Notes: generated by a model from the sequence alone, not told the origin. A DNA stretch of 64,000 nt from Calliopsis andreniformis (GCF_051401765.1 NW_027480440.1:1922001-1986000), one strand, 5' to 3'; numbered from the stretch's first letter, positions 50,116-62,295 are shown. Numbers and translations: made by a program.

Positions 50116-50271
50116 GTACTGAGTGTTGAGGGTTGAGTGATGAGAATTTATGTTTCAGGATAGAGATTTGAAGATTGCAGATTGAGTATTGAGTATTGAA
50201 AACTGTGAATTGAGGATATTCTATTGAGGATTGAGGATTGACAACTGAATGTTGAGGACTGAGGGCTGAAG
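50116..50271 (+). repeat. Cassette 64, class D
   Basis: TTCAGGA in place of TTCTGGA at heptamer 6, shared with cassettes 77 and 82. Confidence 0.9.
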
Positions 50272-50535
50272 ATTGAGGATTCAGGATTGAGGATTCAGAA
50301 TTGAGGTTTGAGGACTGAGGATTGAGGATTGAAGATTGAGTATTGAGGATTGAAGATTGAGGATTGAGGATTGAGGATTGAATATTGAGTATTGAGGATT
50401 GAAGGTTGACTATTGAGGATTGCGAATTGAGGATTCAGGATTGTGGATTGATGATTGAAGATTGAGTATTGAGGATTGAAGGTTGAGGATTGTGGATTGA
50501 GGATTGAGGATTGAGGCTTGAATATTGAGGATTGG

Positions 50536-50691
50536 GGACTGAGTGTTGAGGGTTGAGTGATGAGAATTGATGTTTGTGGATAGAGATTTGACGATTGCAG
50601 ATTGAGTATTGAGTATTGAAAACTGTGAATTGAGGATATTCTATTGAGGATTGAGGATTGACAACTGAATGTTGAGTACTGAGGGCTGAAG
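50536..50691 (+). repeat. Cassette 65, hybrid (A/B left half, D right half)
   Basis: TTGATGT and TTGTGGA at 5-6 with TTGAGGA at 14 and CTGAATG at 19. TTGACGA at 8. Confidence 0.9.
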
Positions 50692-51196
50692 ATTGAGGAT
50701 TCAGGATGAGGATTCAGAATTGAGGTTTGAGGACTGAGGATTGAGGATTGAAGATTGAGTATTGAGGATTGAAGATTGAGGATTGACGCTTGAGGATTGA
50801 GGATTGAGGATGAGGGCTGAGGGTTGAGGATTAAGGTTTGAGGACTAAGGACAGAGGATTGAGGATTGAGAATTGAGCATTGAGGATTGAGGATTGAGGA
50901 TGAGGGCTGAGGGTTGAGGATTGAGGTTTGAGGACTGAGGTCTGAGGATTGAGGATTGAGAATTGAGGATTGAGGATTGAGGGTTGCAGATTGAGGATTG
51001 GGTATTGAGGATTGAAGAATGAGGATTGAGGATTGAGGATTGAGGATTGAGGATTGAGGATTGAAGATTGAGTATTGAGGATTGAAGATTGACGATCGAG
51101 GATTGTGCATTGAGGATTGAGTATTGAGGATTCAGGATTGGGGATTGAGGATTGCGAATTGAAGAATCAGAATTGAGGATGAGGGTTGAACATTGA

Positions 51197-51352
51197 ATAC
51201 TGAGTGTTGAGGGTTGAGTGATGAGAATTTATGTTTCTGGATAGAGATTTGAAGATTGCAGATTGAGTATTGGGTATTGAAAACTGTGAATTGAGGATAT
51301 TCTATTGAGGATTGAGGATTGACAACTGATTGTTGAGGACTGAGGGCTGAAG
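51197..51352 (+). repeat. Cassette 66, class D with AGCTT tail
   Basis: TTGGGTA at 11, CTGATTG at 19. Confidence 0.9.
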
Positions 51353-52081
51353 CTTGAGGATTCAGGATTGAGGATTCAGGATTGAGGTTTGAGGAGAGAG
51401 GACTGAGGATTGAGGATTGAGGATTGAGAATTGAGGATTGAGGACTGATGATTGAAGATTGAGGATTGGCTGTTGAGGATTGAACAATGAGGATTGAGGA
51501 TTGAGGGTTGTGGACTGAGAACGAGGACTGAGGGTTGAGTGTTGATGCCTGAGGTCTGAGGATTGAGGATTGAGGATTGAGGATTGAGGATTGAGGATTG
51601 AGGATTGAAGATTGAGTATTGAGGATTGAAGATTGAGGATTGAGGATTGAGGATTGAGGATTGAGGATTGAGGATGAGGGCTGAGGGTTGAGGATTAAGG
51701 TTTGAGGACTAAGGACAGAGGATTGAGGATTGAGAATTGAGGATTGAGGATTGAGGATTGAGGATGAGGGCTGAGGGTTGAGGATTGAGGTTTGAGGACT
51801 GAGGTCTGAGGATTGAGGATTGAGAATTGAGGATTGAGGATTGAGGGTTGAAGATTGAGGATTGGGTATTGAGGATTGAAGAATGAGGATTGAGGATTAA
51901 GGATTGAGGATTGAGGATTGAGGATTGAAGATTGAGTATTGAGGATTGAAGATTGACGATCGAGGATTGTGCATTGAGGATTGAGTATTGAGGATCCAGG
52001 ATTGGGGATTGAGGATTGCGAATTGAAGATTCAGTATTGAGGATTGAAGATTCAGAATTGAGGATGAGGATTGAACATTGT

Positions 52082-52237
52082 ATACTGAGTGTTGAGGGTT
52101 GAGTGATGAGAATTTATGTTTCTGGATAGAGATTTGAAGATTGCAGATTGAGTATTGGGTATTGAAAACTGTGAATTGAGGATATTCTATTGAGGATTGA
52201 GGATTGCCAACTGATTGTTGAGGACTGAGGGCTGAAG
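52082..52237 (+). repeat. Cassette 67, class D
   Basis: TTGCCAA at 18, shared only with the cassette at the window end. Starts ATACTGAG. Confidence 0.9.
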
Positions 52238-52934
52238 CTTGAGGATTCAGTATTGAGGATTCAGGATTGAGGTTTGAGGAGAGAGGATTGAGGACTGAGA
52301 ATTGAGGATTGAGGATTGAGGATTGAGGATTGAGGATTGAGGATTGAGGATTGAGGATTGAAGATTGAGGATTGAGTATTGAGGATTGAAGATTGAGGAT
52401 TGAGGATTGAGGATTGAGGATTGAGGATTGAGGATTGAGGATTGAAGATTGAGGATTGGGTATTGAGGATTGAGGATTGAGGATTGAAGATTGAGGGTAG
52501 GGTATTGATGATTGAAGAATGATGATTGAGGATTGAGGATTGAGGATTGAGGATTGAATATTGAGTATTGTGGATTGAAGGTCGACTATTGAGGATTGCG
52601 AATTGAGGATTGAGGGTTGGGGATTGAGGATTGAAGATTGAAGAATGAGGATTGAAGAATGAGGATTGGGGATTGAGTATTGAGCATTGAGGATTGAATA
52701 TTGAGTATTGAGGATTGAATATTGAGGATTGAGGATTGAGGATTGAATATTGAGTATTGTGGATTGAAGATCGACTATTGAGGATTGCGAATTCAGGATT
52801 GAGGGTTGGGGATTGAGGATTGAAGATTGAGGATTGAGGATTTAGGATTGAGGATTGGGGATTGAGGATTGCGAGTTGAAGGTTCAGTATTGAGGATTGA
52901 AGATTCAGAATAGAGGATGAGGATTGAACATTGA

Positions 52935-53090
52935 GTACTGAGTGTTGAGGGTTGAGTGATGAGAATTTATGTGTCTGGATAGAGATTTGAAGATTGCAGA
53001 TTGAGTATTGAGTATTGAAAACTGTGAGTTGAGGATATTCTATTGAGGATTGAGGATTGACAACTGAATGTTGAGGACTGAGGGCTGAAG
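52935..53090 (+). repeat. Cassette 68, class D
   Basis: TGTGTCTGG and CTGTGAG are private. CTGAATG at 19. Confidence 0.9.
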
Positions 53091-53617
53091 ATTGAGGATT
53101 CAGGATTGAGGATTCAGAATTGAGGTTTGAGGACTGAGGATTGAGGATTGAAGATTGAGTATTGAGGATTGAAGATTGAGGATTGAGGATTGAGGATTGA
53201 GGATTGAGGATGAGGGCTGAGGGTTGAGGATTAAGGTTTGAGGACTAAGGACAGAGGATTGAGGATTGAGAATTGAGGATTGAGGATTGAGGATTGAGGA
53301 TGAGGGCTGAGGGTTGAGGATTGAGGTTTGAGGACTGATGTCTGAGGATTGAGGATTGAGAATTGAGGATTGAGGATTGAGGGTTGAAGATTGAGGATTG
53401 GGTATTGAGGATTGAAGAATGAGGATTGAGGATTGAGGATTGAGGATTGAGGATTGAGGATTGAACATTGAGTATTGAGGATTGAAGATTGACGATCGAG
53501 GATTGTGCATTGAGGATTGAGTATTGAGGATCCAGGATTGGGGATTGAGGATTGCGAATTGAAGATTCAGTATTGAGGATTGAAGATTCAGAATGGAGGA
53601 TGAGGATTGAACATTGA

Positions 53618-53773
53618 ATACTGAGTGTTGAGGGTTGAGTGATGAGAATTTATGTTTCTGGATAGAGATTTGAAGATTGCAGATTGAGTAGTGGGTATTG
53701 AAAACTGTGAATTGAGGATATTCTATTGAGGATTGAGGATTGACAACTGATTGTTGAGGACTGAGGGCTGAAG
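53618..53773 (+). repeat. Cassette 69, class D with AGCTT tail
   Basis: GAGTAGTGGGTATTG at 10-11. Confidence 0.9.
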
Positions 53774-54139
53774 CTTGAGGATTCAGTATTGAGGATTCAG
53801 GATTGAGGTTTGAGGAGAGAGGACTGAGGATTGAGGATTGAGGATTGAGAATTGAGGATTGAGGACTGATGATTGAAGATTGAGGATTGGCTGTTGAGGA
53901 TTGAACATTGAGGATTGAGGATTGAGGATTGTGGATTGAGGATTGAGGATTGAAGGTTGAATATTGATGAATGAAGATTGAGGATTGAGGATTGAGGGTT
54001 GTGTGCTGAGAACGAGGACTGAGGGTTGAGTGTTGATGCCTGAGGTCTGAGGATTGAGGATTGAGGATTGAGGACTGAGGATTGAGGATTGAGGATTGAA
54101 GATTGAGTACTGAGGATTGAAGATTGAGGATTGAGGATT

Positions 54140-55683
54140 GAGGATTGAGGATGGAGGATTGAAGATTGAGTATTGAGGATTCAAGATTGACGATCGTGGA
54201 TTGAGCATTGAGGATTGAGTATTGAGGATTCAGGATTGAAGATTGAGTATTGAGGATTGAAGGTTGAGGATTGTGGATTGAGGATTGATGATTCAGTAAT
54301 GAATATTGAGGATTGGGGACTGAGTGTTGAGGGTTGAATGATGAGAATTGATGTTTGTGGATAGAGATTTGAAGATTGCAGATTGAGTATTGAGTATTGA
54401 AAACAGTAATCTGATGATATTCTATTGAGGATTGTGGATTGACAACTGATTGTTGAGGACTGAGGGCTGAAGCTTGAGGATTCAGGATTGAGGTTTGAGG
54501 AGAGAGGACAGAGGATTGAGGATTGAGGTTTGAGAATTGAGGATTGAGGATTGAGGATTGAAGATTGAGGATTGGCTGTTGAGGATTGAACATTGAGGAT
54601 TGAGGATTGAGGATTGAGGATTGAGGATTGAAGGTTGAATATTGATGAATGAAGATTGAGGATTGAGGATTGAGGGTTGTGGACTGAGAACGAGGACTGA
54701 GGGTTGAGTGTTGATGCCTGAGGTCTGAGGATTGAGGATTGAGGATTGCGAGCTGAGGATTGAGGATAGAGGATTGAAGATTGAGGATGGGGTATTGAGG
54801 ATTGAAGAATGAGGATTCAAGAATGAGGATTGGGGATTGAGTATTGAGCATTGAGGATTGAATATTGAGTATTGAGGATTGAATATTGAGGATTGAGGAT
54901 TGAGGATTGAGGATTGAGGATGGAGGATTGAAGATTGAGTATTGAGGATTGAAGATTGAGGATTCAGGATTGAGGATTGAGGATTGAGGATTGAGGATTG
55001 AGGATTGAAGATTGAGGATTGGGTATTGAGGATTGAGGATTGAGGATTGAAGATTGAGTATAGGGTATTGAGGATTGAAGAATGATGATTGAGGATTGAG
55101 GATTGAGGATTGAGGATTGAATATTGAGTATTGTGGATTGAAGATCGACTATTGAGGATTGCGAATTGTGGATTGAGGGTTGGGGATTGAGGATTGAAGA
55201 TTGAAGAATGAGGATTGAAGAATGAGGATTGGGGATTGAGTATTGAGCATTGATGATTGAATATTGAGTATTGAGGATTGAATATTGAGGATTGAGGATT
55301 GAGGATTGAGGATTGAGGATTGAGATTGAAGATTGAGTATTGAGGATTGAAGATTGAGGATTGAGGATTGAGGATTGAGGATTGAGGATTGAGGATTGAG
55401 GATTGAAGATTGAGGATAGGGTATTGAGGATTGAAGAATGATGATTGAGGATTGAGGATTGAGGATTGAGGATTGAATATTGAGTATTGTGGATTGAAGA
55501 TCGACTATTGAGGATTGCGAATTGAGGATTGAGGGTTGGGGATTGAGGATTGAAGATTGAGGATTGAGGATTGAGGATTGAGGATTGGGGATTGAGGATT
55601 GCGGGTTGAAGATTCAGTATTGAGGATTGAAGATTCAGAATTGAGGATGAGGATTGAACATTGATTACTGAGTGTTGAGGGTT
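54140..55683 (+). repeat. Segmental duplicate g, copy 2
   Basis: Partner of 46,330-47,855. It overlaps the right end of duplicate f copy 2, so f and g share the class E cassette segment. Confidence 0.8.
54317..54472 (+). repeat. Cassette 70, class E
   Basis: CAGTAAT at 13. TTGTGGA at 17. AGCTT tail. Confidence 0.9.
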
Positions 55684-55820
55684 GAGTGATGAGAATTTAT
55701 GTTTCTGGATAGAGATTTGAAGATTGCAGATTGAGTATTGAGTATTGAAAACTGTGAATTGAGGATATTCTATTGAGGATTGAGGATTGACAACTGAATG
55801 TTGAGGACTGACGGCTGAAG
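55665..55820 (+). repeat. Cassette 71, class D
   Basis: CTGAATG at 19 and GACGGCTGAAG, as in cassette 62. Confidence 0.9.
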
Positions 55821-55965
55821 ATTCAGGATTCAGGATTGAGGATTCAGAATTGAGGTTTGAGGACTGAGGATTGAGGATTGAGGACTGAAGATTGAGTATT
55901 GAGGATTGAAGATTGAGCATTGAGGATTGAGGATTGAGAATTGAGGATTGAGGATTGAACATTGA

Positions 55966-56121
55966 GGACTGAGTGTTGAGGGTTGAGCGATGAGAATTGA
56001 TGTTTGTGGATAGAGATTTGAAGATTGCAGATTGAGTATTGAGTATTGAAAACTGTGAATTGAGTGTATTCTATTGAGGATTGAGGATTGACAACTGATT
56101 GTTGAGGACTGAGGGCTGAAG
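55966..56121 (+). repeat. Cassette 72, TTGAGTG variant
   Basis: GAGCGATGAG. Near copy of cassette 61, 301 bp after cassette 71. Confidence 0.9.
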
Positions 56122-56610
56122 CTTGAGGATTCAGGATTGAGGTTTGAGGAGAGAGGACTGAGGATTGAGGATTGAGGACTGAGAATTGAGGATTGAGGAT
56201 TGAGGATTGAGGATTGAGGATTGAGGATTGAGGATTGAGGATTGAAGATTGAGGATTGAGTATTGAGGATTGAAGATTGAGGATTGAGGATTGAGGATTG
56301 AGGATTGAGGATTGAGGATTGAGGATTGAAGATTGAGGATTGGGTATTGAGGATTGAGGATTGAGGATTGAAGATTGAGGGTAGGGTATTGATGATTGAA
56401 GAATGATGATTGAGGATTGAGGATTGAGGATTGAGGATTGAATATTGAGTATTGTGGATTGAAGGTCGACTATTGAGGATTGCGAATTGAGGATTGAGGG
56501 TTGGGGATTGAGGATTGAAGATTGAAGAATGAGGATTGAAGAATGAGGATTGGGGATTGAGTATTGAGCATTGAGGATTGAATATTGAGTATTGAGGATT
56601 GAATATTGAG
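55990..56610 (+). repeat. Segmental duplicate h, copy 2
   Basis: Partner of 47,860-48,480. After about 56,620 the sequence switches to a class C2 module unlike the partner. Confidence 0.75.
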
Positions 56611-56686
56611 GATTGAGGATTGAGGATTGAAGGTTGAGGATTGTGGATTGAGGATTGAGGATTGAGGCTTGAATATTGAGGATTGG

Positions 56687-56842
56687 GGACTGAGTGTTGA
56701 GGGTTGAGTGATGAGAATTGATGTTTGTGGATAGAGATTTGAAGAATGCAGGTTGAGTATTGAGTATTGAAAACTGTGAATTCATGATATTCTATTGAGG
56801 ATTGAGGATTGACCACTGATTGTTGAGGACTGAGGGCTGAAG
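56687..56842 (+). repeat. Cassette 73, class C2
   Basis: GAAGAATGCAGG at 8-9, TTGACCA at 18. Isolated C2 copy in a D/E neighbourhood. Confidence 0.9.
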
Positions 56843-57029
56843 ATTGAGGATTAAGGATTGAGGATTCAGGATTGAGGTTTGAGGACTGAGGATTGAGGAT
56901 CGACTATTGAGGATTGCGAATTGAGGATTGAGAGTTGGGGATTGAGGATTGAAGATTGAGTATTGAGTATTGAAGGTTGAGGATTGTGGATTGAGGATTG
57001 AGGATTGAGGCTCGAATATTGTGGATTGG

Positions 57030-57185
57030 GGACTGAGTGTTGAGGGTTAAGTGATGACAATAGATGTTTGTGGATAGAGATTTGAAGATTGCAGGTTGAG
57101 TGTTGGGTATTGAAAACTGTGAAATCGTGATATTCTATTGAGGATTGAGGATAGACCACTGACTGTTGAGGACTGAGGGCTGAAG
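57030..57185 (+). repeat. Cassette 74, class C1 variant
   Basis: ATCGTGA at 14, TAGACCA at 18, GTTAAGTGATGACAATAG at 2-5. The most altered C1 copy. Confidence 0.88.
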
Positions 57186-57417
57186 ATTGAGGATTCAGGA
57201 TTGAGGATTCAGGATTGAGGTTTGAGGACTGAGGATTGAGGATTGAGGATTGTGGATTGAGGATTGAGGATTGAGGATTGAAGACTGAGGATCGGGTATT
57301 GAGGATTGAGCATTGAGAATTGAGGATTGAGGATTGAGGACTAAGGATTGAGGGTTGAAGGTTGAATATTGATGAATGAAGTTTGAGGATTGAGTATTGA
57401 AGGTCGTGGATTGAGGA

Positions 57418-57500
57418 TTGAGTATTGAAAACTGTGAATTGAGGATATTCTATTGAGGATTGAGGATTGACAACTGAATGTTGAGGACTGAGGGCTGAAG
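57418..57500 (+). repeat. Cassette 75, class D, left-truncated
   Basis: Starts at heptamer 11. GGTCGTGGATTGAGGA stands where heptamers 8-10 should be. Marks the left part of the 2,939-bp unit. Confidence 0.88.
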
Positions 57501-58077
57501 ATTGAGGATTCAGGATTGAGGATTCAGAATTGAGGTTTGAGGACTGAGGATTGAGGATTGAAGATTGAGTATTGAGGATTGAAGATTGAGGATTGAGGAT
57601 TGAGGATTGAGGATTGAGGATGAGGGCTGAGGGTTGAGGATTAAGGTTTGAGGACTAAGGACAGAGGATTGAGGATTGAGAATTGCGGATTGAGGATTGA
57701 GGATTGAGGATTGAAGGTTGAATATTGATGAATGAAGATTGAGGATTGAGGATTGAGGGTTGTGGGCTGAAAACGAGGACTGAGGGTTGAGTGATGATGC
57801 CTGAGGTCTGAGGATTGAGGATTGAGGATTGAGGACTGAGGATTGAGGATTGAGGATTGAAGATTGATTACTGAGGATTGAAGATTGAGGATTGAGGATT
57901 GAGGATTGAGGATGGAGGATTGAAGATTGAGTAATGAGGATTCAAGATTGACGATCGTGGATTGAGCATTGAGGATTGAGTATTGAGGATTCAGGATTGA
58001 AGATTGAGTATTGAGGATTGAAGGTTGAGGATTGTGGATTGAGGATTGATGATTCAGTAATGAATATTGAGGATAGG

Positions 58078-58233
58078 GGACTGAGTGTTGAGGGTTGAAT
58101 GATGAGAATTGATGTTTGTGGATAGAGATTTGAAGATTGCAGATTGAGTATTGAGTATTGAAAACAGTAATCTGATGATATTCTATTGAGGATTGAGGAT
58201 TGACAACTGATTGTTGAGGACTGAGGGCTGAAG
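58078..58233 (+). repeat. Cassette 76, class E
   Basis: CAGTAAT at 13, AGCTT tail. Preceded by GGATAGG. Confidence 0.9.
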
Positions 58234-58936
58234 CTTGAGGATTCAGGATTGAGGTTTGAGGAGAGAGGACTGAGGATTGAGGATTGAGGATTGAGAATTG
58301 AGGATTGAGGATTGAGGATTGAAGATTGAGGATAGGGTATTGAGGATTGAAGAATGATTATTGAGGATTGAGGATTGAGGATTGAGGATTGAATATTGAG
58401 TATTGTGGATTGAAGATCGACTATTGAGGATTATGAATTGAGGATTGAGGGTTGGGGATTGAGGATTGAAGATTGAAGAAAGAGGATTGAAGAATGAGGA
58501 TTGGGGATTGAGTATTGAGCATTGATGATTGAATATTGAGTATTGAGGATTGAATATTGAGGATTGAGGATTGAGGATTGAGGATTGAGGATTGAGATTG
58601 AAGATTGAGTATTGAGGATTGAAGATTGAGGATTGAGGATTGAGGATTGAGAATTGAGGATTGAGGATTGAGGATTGAAGATTGAGGATAGGGTATTGAG
58701 GATTGAAGGATGATGATTGAGGATTGAGGATTGAGGATTGAGGATTGAATATTGAGTATTGTGGATTGAAGATCGACTACTGAGGATTGCGAATTGAGGT
58801 TTGAGGGCTGGGGATTGAGGATTGAAGATTGAGGATTGAGGATTGAGGATTGAGGATTGGGGATTGAGGATTGCGAGTTGAAGATTCAGTATTGAGTATT
58901 GAAGATTCAGAATTGAGGATAAGGATTGAACATTGA

Positions 58937-59092
58937 GTACTGAGTGTTGAGGGTTGAGTGATGAGAATTTATGTTTCAGGATAGAGATTTGAAGATTGCA
59001 GATTGAGTATTGAGTATTGAAAACTGTGAATTGAGGATATTCTATTGAGGATTGAGGATTGACAACTGAATGTTGAGGACTGGGGGCTGAAG
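58937..59092 (+). repeat. Cassette 77, class D
   Basis: TTCAGGA at 6, and GACTGGGGGCTGAAG is private. Confidence 0.9.
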
Positions 59093-59356
59093 ATTGAGGA
59101 TTCAGGATTGAGGATTCAGAATTGAGGTTTGAGGACTGAGGATTGAGGATTGAAGATTGAGTATTGAGGATTGAAGATTGAGGATTGAGGATTGAGGATT
59201 GAATATTGAGTATTGAGGATTGAAGGTTGACTATTGAGGATTGCGAATTGAGGATTGAGGATTGTGGATTGATGATTGAAGATTGAGTATTGAGGATTGA
59301 AGGTTGAGGATTGTGGATTGAGGATTGAGGATTGAGGCTTGAATATTGAGGATTGG

Positions 59357-59512
59357 GGACTGAGTGTTGAGGGTTGAGTGATGAGAATTGATGTTTGTGG
59401 ATAGAGATTTGACGATTGCAGATTGAGTATTGAGTATTGAAAACTGTGAATTGAGGATATTCTATTGAGGATTGAGGATTGACAACTGAATGTTGAGGAC
59501 TGAGGGCTGAAG
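59357..59512 (+). repeat. Cassette 78, hybrid
   Basis: Same hybrid as cassette 65, with TTGACGA at 8. Confidence 0.9.
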
Positions 59513-60017
59513 ATTGAGGATTCAGGATGAGGATTCAGAATTGAGGTTTGAGGACTGAGGATTGAGGATTGAAGATTGAGTATTGAGGATTGAAGATTGA
59601 GGATTGACGCTTGAGGATTGAGGATTGAGGATGAGGGCTGAGGGTTGAGGATTAAGGTTTGAGGACTAAGGACAGAGGATTGAGGATTGAGAATTGAGCA
59701 TTGAGGATTGAGGATTGAGGATGAGGGCTGAGGGTTGAGGATTGAGGTTTGAGGACTGAGGTCTGAGGATTGAGGATTGAGAATTGAGGATTGAGGATTG
59801 AGGGTTGCAGATTGAGGATTGGGTATTGAGGATTGAAGAATGAGGATTGAGGATTGAGGATTGAGGATTGAGGATTGAGGATTGAAGATTGAGTATTGAG
59901 GATTGAAGATTGACGATCGAGGATTGTGCATTGAGGATTGAGTATTGCGGATTCAGGATTGGGGATTGAGGATTGCGAATTGAAGATTCAGAATTGAGGA
60001 TGAGGGTTGAACATTGA

Positions 60018-60173
60018 ATACTGAGTGTTGAGGGTTGAGTGATGAGAATTTATGTTTCTGGATAGAGATTTGAAGATTGCAGATTGAGTATTGGGTATTG
60101 AAAACTGTGAATGGAGGATATTCTATTGAGGATTGAGGATTGACAACTGATTGTTGAGGACTGAGGGCTGAAG
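60018..60173 (+). repeat. Cassette 79, class D with AGCTT tail
   Basis: TGGAGGA at 14 (private), TTGGGTA at 11. Confidence 0.9.
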
Positions 60174-60356
60174 CTTGAGGATTCAGGATTGAGGATTCAG
60201 GATTGAGGATTGAGGATTGAAGACTGAGGATCGGGTATTGAGGATTGAGCATTGAGAATTGAGGATTGAGGATTGAGGATTAAGGATTGAGGGTTGAAGG
60301 TTGAATATTGATGAATGAAGTTTGAGGATTGAGTATTGAAGGTCGTGGATTGAGGA

Positions 60357-60439
60357 TTGAGTATTGAAAACTGTGAATTGAGGATATTCTATTGAGGATT
60401 GAGGATTGACAACTGAATGTTGAGGACTGAGGGCTGAAG
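60357..60439 (+). repeat. Cassette 80, class D, left-truncated
   Basis: Second-unit partner of cassette 75 with the same break. Confidence 0.88.
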
Positions 60440-61016
60440 ATTGAGGATTCAGGATTGAGGATTCAGAATTGAGGTTTGAGGACTGAGGATTGAGGATTGA
60501 AGATTGAGTATTGAGGATTGAAGATTGAGGATTGAGGATTGAGGATTGAGGATTGAGGATGAGGGCTGAGGGTTGAGGATTAAGGTTTGAGGACTAAGGA
60601 CAGAGGATTGAGGATTGAGAATTGCGGATTGAGGATTGAGGATTGAGGATTGAAGGTTGAATATTGATGAATGAAGATTGAGGATTGAGGATTGAGGGTT
60701 GTGGGCTGAAAACGAGGACTGAGGGTTGAGTGATGATGCCTGAGGTCTGAGGATTGAGGATTGAGGATTGAGGACTGAGGATTGAGGATTGAGGATTGAA
60801 GATTGATTACTGAGGATTGAAGATTGAGGATTGAGGATTGAGGATTGAGGATGGAGGATTGAAGATTGAGTAATGAGGATTCAAGATTGACGATCGTGGA
60901 TTGAGCATTGAGGATTGAGTATTGAGGATTCAGGATTGAAGATTGAGTATTGAGGATTGAAGGTTGAGGATTGTGGATTGAGGATTGATGATTCAGTAAT
61001 GAATATTGAGGATTGG

Positions 61017-61172
61017 GGACTGAGTGTTGAGGGTTGAATGATGAGAATTGATGTTTGTGGATAGAGATTTGAAGATTGCAGATTGAGTATTGAGTATTGA
61101 AAACAGTAATCTGATGATATTCTATTGAGGATTGAGGATTGACAACTGATTGTTGAGGACTGAGGGCTGAAG
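61017..61172 (+). repeat. Cassette 81, class E
   Basis: Partner of cassette 76, preceded by GGATTGG. Confidence 0.9.
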
Positions 61173-61875
61173 CTTGAGGATTCAGGATTGAGGTTTGAGG
61201 AGAGAGGACTGAGGATTGAGGATTGAGGATTGAGAATTGAGGATTGAGGATTGAGGATTGAAGATTGAGGATAGGGTATTGAGGATTGAAGAATGATTAT
61301 TGAGGATTGAGGATTGAGGATTGAGGATTGAATATTGAGTATTGTGGATTGAAGATCGACTATTGAGGATTATGAATTGAGGATTGAGGGTTGGGGATTG
61401 AGGATTGAAGATTGAAGAAAGAGGATTGAAGAATGAGGATTGGGGATTGAGTATTGAGCATTGATGATTGAATATTGAGTATTGAGGATTGAATATTGAG
61501 GATTGAGGATTGAGGATTGAGGATTGAGGATTGAGATTGAAGATTGAGTATTGAGGATTGAAGATTGAGGATTGAGGATTGAGGATTGAGGATTGAGGAT
61601 TGAGGATTGAGGATTGAAGATTGAGGATAGGGTATTGAGGATTGAAGGATGATGATTGAGGATTGAGGATTGAGGATTGAGGATTGAATATTGAGTATTG
61701 TGGATTGAAGATCGACTACTGAGGATTGCGAATTGAGGTTTGAGGGCTGGGCATTGAGGATTGAAGATTGAGGATTGAGGATTGAGGATTGAGGATTGGG
61801 GATTGAGGATTGCGAGTTGAAGATTCAGTATTGAGTATTGAAGATTCAGAATTGAGGATGAGGATTGAACATTGA

Positions 61876-62031
61876 GTACTGAGTGTTGAGGGTTGAGTGA
61901 TGAGAATTTATGTTTCAGGATAGAGATTTGAAGATTGCAGATTGAGTATTGAGTATTGAAAACTGTGAATTGAGGATATTCTATTGAGGATTGAGGATTG
62001 ACAACTGAATGTTGAGGACTGAGGGCTGAAG
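61876..62031 (+). repeat. Cassette 82, class D
   Basis: Partner of cassette 77. GACTGAGGGCTGAAG is normal here. Confidence 0.9.
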
Positions 62032-62295
62032 ATTGAGGATTCAGGATTGAGGATTCAGAATTGAGGTTTGAGGACTGAGGATTGAGGATTGAAGATTGAG
62101 TATTGAGGATTGAAGATTGAGGATTGAGGATTGAGGATTGAATATTGAGTATTGAGGATTGAAGGTTGACTATTGAGGATTGCGAATTGAGGATTGAGGA
62201 TTGTGGATTGATGATTGAAGATTGAGTATTGAGGATTGAAGGTTGAGGATTGTGGATTGAGGATTGAGGATTGAGGCTTGAATATTGAGGATTGG

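Larger units (their letters stand above)
49860..52240 (+). repeat. Segmental duplicate i, copy 1
   Basis: Matches 61,620-64,000 at offset 11,760. The part up to about 51,385 also matches 58,680-60,206 at offset 8,821. Markers include GTTTCAGGATAG, TTGACGATTGC, GGATGAGGATTCAG and the TTGCCAA heptamer at the right end. Confidence 0.85.
52717..54960 (+). repeat. Segmental duplicate f, copy 2
   Basis: Partner of 41,600-43,850, with cassettes at 53018, 53701 and 54400. The longest minus-strand open frame of the window (583 codons) falls here, a by-product of the repeat. Confidence 0.85.
39400..57270 (+). repeat. Region 6: class D/E-dominated mosaic
   Basis: From about 41.8 kb most cassettes carry TTTATGT and TTCTGGA in heptamers 5-6 and TTGAGGA at heptamer 14 (class D), or CAGTAA(A/T) at heptamer 13 (class E). 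Blocks of 0.5-2.4 kb recur at offsets 3,380, 4,245, 5,316, 6,975, 7,814, 8,129 and 11,117. Several loci share one 6-nt slip (TTGAGA before TTGAAGA, near 47,511 and 55,322), which marks common descent. Confidence 0.8.
57270..60206 (+). repeat. 2,939-bp tandem duplication, unit 1
   Basis: Directly followed by a near-identical second unit. Cassette cores at 57428, 58161, 59020, 59440 and 60101 recur exactly 2,939 bp later. I see about ten single-base differences, for example GACTAAGG vs GATTAAGG (near 57,349), GGATAGGGG vs GGATTGGGG (58,073) and GACTGGGGG vs GACTGAGGG (59,082). The boundaries are placed by where the match to the flanks ends and are uncertain by tens of bases. Confidence 0.9.

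Noticed and set aside
53100..54851. 583-codon minus-strand open frame, and many similar ones across the window (for example 31,039-32,574, 29,574-30,974, 24,104-25,408)
   Set aside because: They encode only imperfect SSILNPQ heptapeptides. They overlap in all three minus frames, begin and end wherever satellite variants happen to make or break a codon, and show no domain, signal peptide or promoter. They are repeat arithmetic.
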